This document shows, in pieces, positions 21,927 to 30,666 of a stretch of 64,000 bases of DNA. A program made the position numbers and the translations under genes. The stretch lies in NCBI RefSeq assembly GCF_014779715.1, contig NZ_JACXYU010000001.1, positions 558,001 through 622,000 on the forward strand. Direction: 5' to 3'. The notes below the pieces were generated by a model. The model saw only the letters and a list, made by a program, of their open reading frames with translations. It did not search any database and was not told where the DNA came from. Numbering within the stretch: the stretch's first letter is position 1; each line of letters starts with the position of its first letter. The DNA comes from Streptomyces chumphonensis (GTDB lineage Bacteria > Actinomycetota > Actinomycetes > Streptomycetales > Streptomycetaceae).

Positions 21927-23612
21927 TCAGGACGTGGTGGGTGCCGGGGCGGCCTCGGCGCCCGGCGGCCGTTGGTCGGCGGGGAGGTGGGGGTGGCCCA
22001 GGCACTCGTCCAGGGCGCGGCGGAACCACAGCCGTGCGAGGGCGGAGTTGAGCCACTCGGTGCGCTTCTTCAGCTCGACGGTCCGTCCCTGCCACGCCGT
22101 GTCCCCGGCCTCGGCGATCAGCAGGTCGCCGAGGCGTCCGACGATGCAGTGGACCTCCCGCCGCCAGTGGCCGCGCTGCTCCTCGGGGTCGGCGTGGCCG
22201 GTGAGGCCCGCGAGCCACAAGCGGTAGGGCCGCTCCAGCTCGCCGAAGGCACGATCCCGGGCGGTGGCGCGCGGGCCCTCGGTGTCCCGGCCGCAGGCGC
22301 GGGCCAGGTTCGTCGCGAGGTCGCCGAGGGCCAGGACAGCCCGGTCGGCGTCCCGGACGGCGCCCATCGCCTGCTGGGCGCAGGCGCGGTCGCGCTGGTG
22401 GAGGAGGACGACGGACATCGCCACGTGGTCGTCGACGACCTCGTCGACGACGGACTGCTGGGTGCCGTAGACGACGCCGACCGTGCGGGCCCGCACGAGG
22501 TGGCCGCGTTCGAGGTGGCCCTCGGTCGCCAGCCGGGCCACCCAGTCGAAGATCCGCGGCCGCAGGTAGGGGGCGGCCTCGGCGCCCTGGGAGCTTTCGC
22601 TCCGGTCGGCGATCAGCGCCTCCAGGCCCCGCCACGCCGCGCGGGCCGGATCGTGCTCGCGCGGCAGGTAGATCGGGGACGCGCCGAGCTTCTTCTCCTG
22701 CGCGGGGCTGCGCCGCCACGCGGTCATGGGCTCGCGCACGTGCTGGTTGCGCGGGCTCAGCGGATCGCCGTAGCCGAGGACGACGCCGTGCACGCCGTCG
22801 GCGTCGTGGTGCAGCCGCAGCCGCCGCGTCTGCCAGGTGTAGAGGTCGCGCAGGCCGGTGGGGGCGCGTTCGGCGCCGCCGGGCCCGTTCGGTGGGCGGC
22901 GCCAGGCGGGCAGGTCGCCGGGCCGGACGGTGAGTTCGGTCGTGTCGGCGGCGACGAGGTTGAGCAGCAGCGTCTCGCGCAGGTCGCGCCCCTCGGCGAA
23001 GACGCCGCCGAGCTGGCCGGCCCAGCCGACGCCCAGCGGGTAGACCTTGCCGCCCTTCACGCGGTCGTCACCGGCCACGCCGGTCTTGATCCCGGAGGTG
23101 TCGTAGGCGTGGGCGTGGACGACCCAGCGGGCGGCCTCGGCGAAGGAGAGCCGCTCCACGGTGGGCAGCCGGGCGGAGAAGAACGGCTCGCCGTTGGGGA
23201 CGTCGGCGACGACGCGGTTGAGGGGGAAGACCTCGTCCTTCTCGGTGCGCAGGCGGGCCGTCTGGAAGAAGGGGGTCTCGGTGTGGAGGAGGTCGAAGCG
23301 GTCGCGGTGGGCGTCGAGGTACGCCCCGACCGGAGCGAAGCATTCCGGGTCGGACCACAGGTCGGACCAGTCCTCGATGTCCCGCGGGCCCTCCAGGGCG
23401 TCGTGCGCCACGGCCAGCAGCAGACGCAGCAGGGCGAACTCCTGCGTGGGCAGGTCCCCGACGAGGCGGCGTAACCGCGCGGCCTGGGCGAAGACCTCCC
23501 GCAGCGACAGCGCGTCCTGCGTGCCGTCGAGGCGTAACACCTCCACCCAGGGGCGGGTCGTCAGGTCGAACGACGGCGCTGCGTCGCGGCCGACGTCGTG
23601 GGATTCAGGCAC
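21927..23612 (-). CDS. cse1: Cascade large subunit Cse1 (CasA/Cas8e)
   Basis: 561 residues. FDLTTRPWVEVLRLDGTQDA is the typical N-terminus; FDLLHTETPFFQTARLRTE and AYDTSGIKTG are conserved Cse1 segments, and the C-terminal four-helix bundle spans ~390-540. Cse1 recognises the PAM and recruits Cas3. Its start lies within the last 8 bp of cas3, which places cas3 first in the operon. Confidence 0.95.
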   Translation of the reverse strand: MPESHDVGRDAAPSFDLTTRPWVEVLRLDGTQDALSLREVFAQAARLRRLVGDLPTQEFALLRLLLAVAHDALEGPRDIEDWSDLWSDPECFAPVGAYLDAHRDRFDLLHTETPFFQTARLRTEKDEVFPLNRVVADVPNGEPFFSARLPTVERLSFAEAARWVVHAHAYDTSGIKTGVAGDDRVKGGKVYPLGVGWAGQLGGVFAEGRDLRETLLLNLVAADTTELTVRPGDLPAWRRPPNGPGGAERAPTGLRDLYTWQTRRLRLHHDADGVHGVVLGYGDPLSPRNQHVREPMTAWRRSPAQEKKLGASPIYLPREHDPARAAWRGLEALIADRSESSQGAEAAPYLRPRIFDWVARLATEGHLERGHLVRARTVGVVYGTQQSVVDEVVDDHVAMSVVLLHQRDRACAQQAMGAVRDADRAVLALGDLATNLARACGRDTEGPRATARDRAFGELERPYRLWLAGLTGHADPEEQRGHWRREVHCIVGRLGDLLIAEAGDTAWQGRTVELKKRTEWLNSALARLWFRRALDECLGHPHLPADQRPPGAEAAPAPTTS

Positions 23613-26547
23613 GGGTCACCTCAAGGCCCTGCGAGCGGCTGTAGCTGAGTGTGAAGCCTGCCAGCCGGGTCTGACAGTCCTCGTCGAGTTCCAGGACGAG
23701 CTGCCCGGCGAGCCAGTGGCTCTCCTTGGTCTGCCAGGCGTCCACGCACCGCTCCTCCAGCTCGGCGATGGCCCGGTCCATCACCTCGGGCGCGGAGAAC
23801 CGCATCGGCAGCCGCAGCCCGGACGCGGCCACCGCGCGCGCCGCGAAGGCCGTCGGCACCTGGTCCACGGGCAGGGCGAGGCCCGCCCGTTCCCGGCCGT
23901 GCCCGTCGGGCGGCAGCCAGGGCACGGTCGTCAGGCCGCCGTCCTCCCGTCGCCGCACGACGACGACCTCCAGGCTCTCCCGGCTGTCCCGCACCTGGGC
24001 CCGGCCCGCCGGGGTGTCGTCGACCTCGCCGACCCCGGCCGCGAGCCAGCCGAACAGCGGCCTGCCGGGCCTGCCCACCGGACCGAGCCCGAAGGTCGCG
24101 GCGCGCTCGGCCTGGTCCGCCCGGTGGCGCTCAAAGCGCGTGAACGCCTCCTCCAGGGCGTCGGCCCAGCCCTCGGGGATGTCGGGCTTCTCCCCGTAGG
24201 CCGCCTGCACCAGCGGGCTGATGTCCGACGGCAGCCGCACCGGACGTCGCGCGTCACCGTTCAGGTGGGGCCGCAGGGCGGCGGCCGACCGCAGCAGCGC
24301 GTACGCCCCGTACACCGCGACCGAGCCCCGCACCGGGGTCGGGACCGCCGTCGCCCAGTCGACGCCCGTCACCAGGCAGCGGGCGGTGCGCAGGCCCGGC
24401 GGCCGGTCGCGCTGGCCCGCGCCGCGCGGATGCCGGTGCAGCCGGCCCGCCCGTTGCAGCAGGAGGTCCACCGGGCACAGGTCGCTGACCAGCAGGTCGA
24501 AGTCGACGTCCAGGGACTGCTCGGCGACCTGGCTCGCGACCACGACGTGCGGCCCGGCGGGGCGGCCCTCGAACTTCTCCGGAGGACCGAACCGCCGCAG
24601 CAGGTCCGCGTCGTTGGCGGCGCGGTCCAGGTCCAGGAAGGAGGAGTGGGCCACCGTCACGGCGTCCTCGCCGAAGCGGACCCGTAACGCGCGCGCCGTC
24701 TCCAGCACCCTCCGGACCGTGTTGCGGACGACCAGCGCGCAACCGCCGCCCGCCAACTCCCGCCCGAGGCGGTCGGTGAGGACGTCGAGATCGTCGTCCA
24801 GCGGCTCCAGGGCGACGTCCGTGCCACGGCCGGACGACGCGGGCCGCCGCAGCACGGGCGTCCCACCCGGACTCACCGCCGTCAGCAGCGGATACGCGCT
24901 CTCCTCACCGACCTCCGCGAAACGCTCGTCACCACCGGCGCCCCGGCCCGGCGTCCCGGCGTAGGCTTCCGTCAGCGCGCGGCGCCGGGCGGCGGGAAGC
25001 GTCGCGGACAGCACGACGACCGGCACCCCGTAGGCCCCCAGCCAGGACAACACCCGATCGAGGTAGACGTTCATGTACGCGTCGTAGGCGTGCGCCTCGT
25101 CGATCACGACCACCTTGCCCGCGACGGCGAGGTGCCGCAGCGCCAGGTGCCGGCTCTTGAGCCCGGCGAAGAGGAGCTGGTCGATGGTGCCCGCGACGAA
25201 GGACGCCAGCACGGCCTTCTTCCGCCCCCGCAGCCACGTGTGCGCGACCAGCTCACCGGGCGCCGGTCCGCCGCCGTCGGCCCGGCGGTGCGGGGCCGAC
25301 GACGGCGCGTCCATATCGACGGCGGCGACGCGCCCGCCCCGCCGCATCAGATCGGCGAAGCCCTCGTTCAGGGCCGCCTTCGAGTGCGCGAGATGGACGG
25401 CGCGGCGGCCCCCGTCGTCCGCGCCGGGCAGCCGCTCCAGCCAGTCCAGCAGACGCGGGAACATCGCGTTGCCCGTCGCCATCGTCGGCAGCGCGAAGAA
25501 CACGCCGCCCGCGCCGGACCGGGCCGCGAAGATCTCCGCGACGGCCAGGGCCGCCTCCGTCTTCCCCTCCCCCATCGGCGCCTCGACGATCAGCAGGCCC
25601 GGCGTCTCCATCGACCGCGCGACGTCGACCGCCGCCTCCTGCACCGGCCGGACGCTCGCCCCCGGCGGCAGGTCGAACCGGGAGGCGAACAACCGCTCGG
25701 TGTCCTGCGTCGGTTCGGTCGCCGTCCACGGCGCCGGGAGATCCAGCCCCCGCCAGGCGGCGGCCACCCGCTCCGCGCCACTGCGGGGCCTGTCCTCGGG
25801 GAAGTAGGGGAAGAGGTCCGGATTGCTGGCGATCCAGTCGGCGACGATGACCACCGCCGTCAGCAGCACCTGCACCGGCTGCGGCAGCCGCACGGCCCGC
25901 CACGCTGCCAACCGCTCGCGGACGCCGTACTCCTCGGTGCAGGCGTCCAGCAGCTCGCCCTGGACCCGCCGCCACAGGTCCCGGCTCGGGCCGGAGGAAC
26001 GCAGCAACTGGCCGTGCCCGTCCAGGTCCCTGATCTGCGCATGCTCCGGCGGCACACCGTGATGCCCGCCGACGGCCACCGCGAACTGGCCCGCCTGCCT
26101 CACCGTCCAGCCGTGCCGCTCCTCCAGCCACTCCCCCAGCAGCACCTGCCCGGCCAGCCCGTGGGGCGCCATCGCCCGATCCGGCCCCATCGCCTTCCGC
26201 GACCGCATCTCCAGGCCGGCGTCCCGCATCCGGTCCGCCAGCTCATCGACCTGACAGGCGAACGCAGGCGTCGCCTTCCCGATGTCGTGCACGCCCGCCA
26301 GCCACACGGCCAGCCGCCGCGCGTCCGCCTCCCCCTCCGGAAGGGCGTCCGCGACCAGCCGCCGCACACTCAGCGGCAGCCACTCGTCCCACACCAGCCC
26401 GGCGACGGCGGCGCTGTCCTCCATGTGACGCCACAGCGGCAACCAGCCGCCGAAATCCCGATCGTGCTTGGCCCACACCGACAGGACGGGCCCGTTCAAC
26501 CTGCTCCGGAGGCCCTCCCGGGCCCTCCCCCCAACGTGCATGGGCAT
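23605..26547 (-). CDS. cas3: CRISPR-associated nuclease/helicase Cas3
   Basis: 980 residues with an N-terminal HD nuclease (HMEDSAAV near residue 41 and GVHDIGKATPAFA, then GHHGVPPEHAQ) and a superfamily 2 helicase (Walker A EAPMGEGKTEAALAVAE; DEAH box VVIDEAHAYDAYMNVY; motif III VVLSATLPAARR). Cas3 degrades the displaced DNA strand after Cascade binding. The predicted start at 26547 (or 26541) has no Shine-Dalgarno and could be leaderless. It is the first gene of the cas operon and is divergent from array 2 with 237 bp between. Confidence 0.97.
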   Translation of the reverse strand: MPMHVGGRAREGLRSRLNGPVLSVWAKHDRDFGGWLPLWRHMEDSAAVAGLVWDEWLPLSVRRLVADALPEGEADARRLAVWLAGVHDIGKATPAFACQVDELADRMRDAGLEMRSRKAMGPDRAMAPHGLAGQVLLGEWLEERHGWTVRQAGQFAVAVGGHHGVPPEHAQIRDLDGHGQLLRSSGPSRDLWRRVQGELLDACTEEYGVRERLAAWRAVRLPQPVQVLLTAVVIVADWIASNPDLFPYFPEDRPRSGAERVAAAWRGLDLPAPWTATEPTQDTERLFASRFDLPPGASVRPVQEAAVDVARSMETPGLLIVEAPMGEGKTEAALAVAEIFAARSGAGGVFFALPTMATGNAMFPRLLDWLERLPGADDGGRRAVHLAHSKAALNEGFADLMRRGGRVAAVDMDAPSSAPHRRADGGGPAPGELVAHTWLRGRKKAVLASFVAGTIDQLLFAGLKSRHLALRHLAVAGKVVVIDEAHAYDAYMNVYLDRVLSWLGAYGVPVVVLSATLPAARRRALTEAYAGTPGRGAGGDERFAEVGEESAYPLLTAVSPGGTPVLRRPASSGRGTDVALEPLDDDLDVLTDRLGRELAGGGCALVVRNTVRRVLETARALRVRFGEDAVTVAHSSFLDLDRAANDADLLRRFGPPEKFEGRPAGPHVVVASQVAEQSLDVDFDLLVSDLCPVDLLLQRAGRLHRHPRGAGQRDRPPGLRTARCLVTGVDWATAVPTPVRGSVAVYGAYALLRSAAALRPHLNGDARRPVRLPSDISPLVQAAYGEKPDIPEGWADALEEAFTRFERHRADQAERAATFGLGPVGRPGRPLFGWLAAGVGEVDDTPAGRAQVRDSRESLEVVVVRRREDGGLTTVPWLPPDGHGRERAGLALPVDQVPTAFAARAVAASGLRLPMRFSAPEVMDRAIAELEERCVDAWQTKESHWLAGQLVLELDEDCQTRLAGFTLSYSRSQGLEVTRA

Positions 26548-26784
26548 AGGAATACACGCAACGCACAGCGTGCGTCAGCCGATTGAAGGAATCGCGACGC
26601 CGCCGCTTTCGACCTCACCGGAGTGGCCACCGGGAGCCCGACCCAACCGTTACGATGACCGCTTTGAGCTGCCGCAGCCCTGGACACCGACCTGCGAAGT
26701 GAGCACCCTATGCACGATTTGCCGGAATCCGCGAAAGTCATGGAAAACTCGCACCGCACGCCATAAACCCGCAGGTCACGCAGT
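26548..26784 (+). promoter_or_regulatory. Leader of CRISPR array 2 and divergent cas3 promoter region
   Basis: The segment between cas3 and the first repeat of array 2 carries the shared leader: TACGATGACC and TTTGAGCTGCC about 120 bp from the repeat, then GAAAGTCATGGAAAAC and TAAACCCGCAGGTCACGCAG adjacent to it. It contains the 18-codon frame 26710-26766 (MHDLPESAKVMENSHRTP) ending 18 bp before the first repeat. The cas promoter must lie in the left part. Confidence 0.8.
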
Positions 26785-27790
26785 CTGCTCCCCGCACGCG
26801 CGGGGATGGTCCCCAGTCGGCGACCTGCTCACCCAGGGGGCAGTCCTGCTCCCCGCACGCGCGGGGATGGTCCCGGCGCCGCCCCGGCAAGGGGTTCGAG
26901 CAAGGACTGCTCCCCGCACGCGCGGGGATGGTCCCGCGCTGCCGGTGACGCCGAGGTCGCCGGTGGGCTGCTCCCCGCACGCGCGGGGATGGTCCCTCGT
27001 GGACGTACGCCATCACCCCGCTCGGCGGCTGCTCCCCGCACGCGCGGGGATGGTCCCGGGTCGGCGACGCACTACCGTTCTCCTTCATCCTGCTCCCCGC
27101 ACGCGCGGGGATGGTCCCGTGCTTCCCGGCCTACTCGCCGACCTCCAGCACTGCTCCCCGCACGCGCGGGGATGGTCCCCGACCCGCAGACTAAGTGTCA
27201 GCCCTGGCCGCCTGCTCCCCGCACGCGCGGGGATGGTCCCTCGTACTCCACTCCGCGACGCTGCTCGGCGGCCTGCTCCCCGCACGCGCGGGGATGGTCC
27301 GAGCGTCGAGGGCTCGGCGGTGATGTCGCTGGCCCTGCTCCCCGCACGCGCGGGGATGGTCCCATTGCCCCTCGCAGCATGGGCAAAACCACCGACTGCT
27401 CCCCGCACGCGCGGGGATGGTCCCGCATCGAAGTCGGCGACGTCGGCCGGCTCGTCCTGCTCCCCGCACGCGCGGGGATGGTCCCAGCTCCACCTCCGCC
27501 GAGGTCGCCGGTGCGGGCTGCTCCCCGCACGCGCGGGGATGGTCCCTGGTGGGTGATCGAGACCACCGAGGACGGCTCCTGCTCCCCGCACGCGCGGGGA
27601 TGGTCCCCGGCATGCCCACCGACCCGGCCGTGGTGCAGGCTGCTCCCCGCACGCGCGGGGATGGTCCCAGAAGAAGAAGGCCGTGGAGTACACCCTGGAG
27701 CTGCTCCCCGCACGCGCGGGGATGGTCCTGGGACGACGTCATCCTCCGGGCCCTGATCGCCCTGCTCCCCGCACGCGCGGGGATGGTCCC
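26785..27790 (+). CRISPR. CRISPR array 2 (type I-E, 17 repeats)
   Basis: Seventeen 29-bp repeats beginning CTGCTCCCCGCACGC on the plus strand start at 26785 and recur every 61 bp to 27762, with one 62-bp step at 27273-27335 where the last repeat base is changed. Spacers are 32-33 bp. Repeats stay well conserved to the distal end. The repeat has CACGCG where array 1 has CGCGCACG-derived bases, a subtle but fixed difference between arrays (loop ACGC versus GTGC on the same strand). Confidence 0.98.
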
Positions 27791-27959
27791 GGATGGTGTC
27801 CGCCTGCGGCGACAGGTCGACGACGAACTGGAGGGGGTTCACCAGCACGTCTCGCCGGCGAAACACGTCGCCGCCTCCGCAGGACCTCGCGTTCCTCCTA
27901 CAGCTCGCGGACCCTTTGCGCAGACCTGCGTTCCCGGCTTCCAGCGGTGTGAGCGGCCC

Positions 27960-28136
27960 GGCCAGCGCCTCCGTCCGGCGGCCCCGGGGTCGGCTCGCGT
28001 CAGCCGCCCGACCCAGTTCCGAGGCGTCTCCGGGTTGATCCCCAGATCGGCGGCGACCGACCTGATCGTCACCTCGGGCCCGCGACTCCTACAGCGCGGC
28101 CGCGTCCGCCTTGAACTGCGGCAGGTAGCTCTTCAT
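27960..28136 (-). pseudogene. IS3-family OrfA transposase fragment
   Basis: The minus strand from an ATG at 28136 reads MKSYLPQFKADAAAL, then a stop; in another frame it continues TIRSVAADLGINPETPRNW. Together these match the N-terminal helix-turn-helix of IS3/IS911-type OrfA (usual form: K.Y...FKADAV.LY...GATIRSVAADLGINPETLRNW). A frameshift, an internal stop and the lack of OrfB show that it is dead. The rest of the 480-bp gap between array 2 and the glycosyltransferase (27791-28272) shows no other gene. Confidence 0.75.
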
Positions 28137-28272
28137 GACCACGAGACGCCCGTTGTCAGATCCTCAGAATCCAGCGTCTCGCGTGTCCAACATCAGGGGT
28201 CGAGGCCCGTGAGCCGCACAGGTTGGAGGGAAGCGCACGTTGAAGTGGAACCCGCGCTCCCGGCGTGCCACG

Positions 28273-29907
28273 TCATATATGCCCGGTCGAAGGCGGCACA
28301 GGTGCCAGCGTTCCGTACTTGATCCCTCGAAGGAGCAGTTGTCGGGCTTCGTACCTCCGCAGACCTCTGCTGGCCATCGTCTCCATAAGGCTCTCGACGC
28401 TACGTACCGCCCCGGGGGCCATTCCGGTGTCGTCGACCACCTCCGGGACGATTCGCCGCACAGCGTCAAGCAGCGCCGTGTCGTCCGTGCAACGAAGTTG
28501 GCCTGAAAGCCCCGGAGAGGCCGTCGCGTAGTGGCCGAATACCTCGTCCGTCTTCGGCGGCCAGCATGGTGCCCTCCTGCTCTGCACGGTCGTTCCCGGG
28601 CTGGCCAGTCCACCGAGCAGGGCGTCGATCCGGGGAACGATCACCGGCCAGGCGTACTTCCGTCTTGCACGCTGGCGGCCCTCTTCTCCCATGCCTCTAC
28701 GTTGCGGCGGGTCGTCTGCCATGTCCCGTAAGGCAGTGGTCAGGAGTTCGAAGTCGACCGCGACTTCGGTCGCCAGTGCGCCGCCAAGGTCCCATTCGGG
28801 AACGAACCCGGCTGTATCTCCGAGGTAACCGTCGGACCTCCACGACGTGGGGATCAGCCGGCCGGTCACACCGTCCACCACGGTATCCCGGTAGCCACTC
28901 CAGTCGGATGCGATGACGGGCAGGCCGTAGGCCATCGCCTCGATGACTGCCAGCCCGAAGGTTTCCTGGGAGTTGTCGCCGAGCTGGAGGAAGACATCCG
29001 CGGCCGAATGCAGGAGCCCTTTGGTCCGCCGGGACGGATTCTCGACGAGAAGGACACGGTGTTCGAGGCCGAGCGCTCTCACCCGGGCGTTCAGCCGGTC
29101 GGCTTCTCCGCCCGTCGAATCGCCGGCGATCACCAGCACTCTGGACGGATGACGGTCGAAGGCTTTGAGGAAGGACAGGAGCGGGGTGTTCGGGTCCATC
29201 TTCGATCTCGACGCGAGGCGTCCGAAGCACAGGAAGACGGTGGCGCCGTCCGGGATGCCGAGACTCCGGCGTGCCGCAACAGGATCCACGGGGCTCAGCT
29301 CGCCGAGTTCGACGCCGAGCGGAATCAGGAACGGTTCGACGCCCCGGCGTTCTTCGGGCACCTTCGGACCCGCCGGGCATGAAGGGTCCCCGGCGATCGA
29401 GTCGGACACCCTCGCCCGGAGTCGACGCCATGCCTCGACGGCGCCCCTGCTCGTGCAGATCAGTGTGTCGGAAGCACCGAACAAGTCCGGTCTCACGGTG
29501 GACAGCATCGCCGTCTGAAGGGCGTCGGCCCCGTTGAGCGCGTGGCTGAGTCCTACCAGCGGCCACCCGTGCTCACCCCATCGACGGCGAAACACTGCGC
29601 CTTCGGCAAGTCGAGTGATCGCCTGAAAGACCACGACCCGTACACCGTCTGGTATCGCGAGCTCCTCGGGGAAGGCCAGCAGCGCCCGTTCGTGGTTGTC
29701 GTAGGCGGACAACAGGGCTCGCGCTTCGCGCCGGGCCAGGGTCGGGTTCGGCACGACGATGAACGGCTCGGCGACGGAGTACCGCAGGAGGCTCTGCAGC
29801 ATCGCGTGCTCGGCGACCTGTGCACCGCCGATGGGCAAGCCGGGGTCCACGTCCTTGAGCCGCTCGTAGTGGGGCGGCAGACCGAGGAAGACGAGTCCGT
29901 ATGACAC
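28273..29907 (-). CDS. GT4-like glycosyltransferase of the RiPP locus
   Basis: 544 residues from a GTG located 3 bp after the preceding stop. The N-terminus has GLPIGGAQVAEHAM and the C-terminal Rossmann half has CFGRLASRSKMDPN, VLVIAGDS and the GT-B sugar-nucleotide motif ETFGLAVIEAMAYGLPVIAS, all typical of GT4 enzymes. A ~110-residue extra C-terminal tail is not part of the fold I recognise. As the last gene of a tightly packed operon with radical SAM, asparagine-synthetase-like and sulfotransferase-like genes, it may glycosylate the peptide product. Alternatively it acts on a separate surface glycan. G+C at third positions looks somewhat lower here than in flanking genes. Confidence 0.8.
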   Translation of the reverse strand: MSYGLVFLGLPPHYERLKDVDPGLPIGGAQVAEHAMLQSLLRYSVAEPFIVVPNPTLARREARALLSAYDNHERALLAFPEELAIPDGVRVVVFQAITRLAEGAVFRRRWGEHGWPLVGLSHALNGADALQTAMLSTVRPDLFGASDTLICTSRGAVEAWRRLRARVSDSIAGDPSCPAGPKVPEERRGVEPFLIPLGVELGELSPVDPVAARRSLGIPDGATVFLCFGRLASRSKMDPNTPLLSFLKAFDRHPSRVLVIAGDSTGGEADRLNARVRALGLEHRVLLVENPSRRTKGLLHSAADVFLQLGDNSQETFGLAVIEAMAYGLPVIASDWSGYRDTVVDGVTGRLIPTSWRSDGYLGDTAGFVPEWDLGGALATEVAVDFELLTTALRDMADDPPQRRGMGEEGRQRARRKYAWPVIVPRIDALLGGLASPGTTVQSRRAPCWPPKTDEVFGHYATASPGLSGQLRCTDDTALLDAVRRIVPEVVDDTGMAPGAVRSVESLMETMASRGLRRYEARQLLLRGIKYGTLAPVPPSTGHI

Positions 29908-29910
29908 TGG

Positions 29911-30666
29911 CTAAAGCTCCTCCGCTTCGTAACCCAGTCTGCGCATCAGCCCACCGTCCACCTGTTCCAGGGCGGCCTCCATGGCCAGCACGTGATCCCG
30001 GCCCACGGCCGGCGGTCCGTCGTCCGGTGGCCCGACCGTTTCGAGGGCCGGCGCACAGTGGTCCCACGGGCTGGGCCGAACGGGATGGGCGGGCAGACGG
30101 GCCGGCCGGCGGTCGCGGCCGAGCCCGATGTCCGTCCTCAGCCGCCGCAGGGTCCGACCGCTGTCGTGAACCAGGTCCTCGCACCTGACCACGAGCACGT
30201 GCAGGCCCAGGTCTTCCAGCGCGAGCCAGCTCCGGTAGTTCCGGTTGTACCGTGCGATCGCCTCGGTCGGCGCGGTGGGCGTTCGTCGTAGCATCCGCAC
30301 CTCGAAGCGCCAGAGGCTGGTGAGCCATGCACGGGGGGCTTTGACGGAAACGACCGCGTACAGCCTCCCCGACGCGTAGGCGTCAGCGACCGGTGAAGCC
30401 CACCGTCTGATGAACGTCCTCTGCTCCGGACTACGTGGGTCGGTCGTGTCGGACGGGCACACGGTCGTCGTGCGGAGTAGAAACTCGTGTGCGGCGTCGG
30501 GGTGGCCGCGGGTCTGCGACCAGATGTGCGCGAAGGGGGCCGGTGGGCTGTGTTTGTCGCCGAGGGCGTGCATCAGCACCAGGAGATCGGAACACTCGTC
30601 AGAGAGCAGCATCCGGAGCAGATTGGTGCCCGTCCTCCGCTCTCCGTACTGCTTGACGACGATCAA
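29911..30666 (-). CDS. Sulfotransferase-like protein
   Basis: 251 residues from a TTG start that overlaps the previous stop (TTGA). The N-terminus IVVKQYGERRTGTNLLRMLL has a strand-loop-helix with R-T-G-T-N in the place of the PAPS-binding P-loop. YAVVSVKAPRAWLTSLWRFE resembles the 3'-phosphate-binding segment, and YNRNYRSWLAL followed by LVVRCEDLV is typical of sulfotransferases. It would transfer sulfate from PAPS, possibly to a Tyr or Ser hydroxyl of the peptide product. The P-loop is unusual, so another nucleotide-dependent transferase is possible. Confidence 0.55.
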   Translation of the reverse strand: MIVVKQYGERRTGTNLLRMLLSDECSDLLVLMHALGDKHSPPAPFAHIWSQTRGHPDAAHEFLLRTTTVCPSDTTDPRSPEQRTFIRRWASPVADAYASGRLYAVVSVKAPRAWLTSLWRFEVRMLRRTPTAPTEAIARYNRNYRSWLALEDLGLHVLVVRCEDLVHDSGRTLRRLRTDIGLGRDRRPARLPAHPVRPSPWDHCAPALETVGPPDDGPPAVGRDHVLAMEAALEQVDGGLMRRLGYEAEEL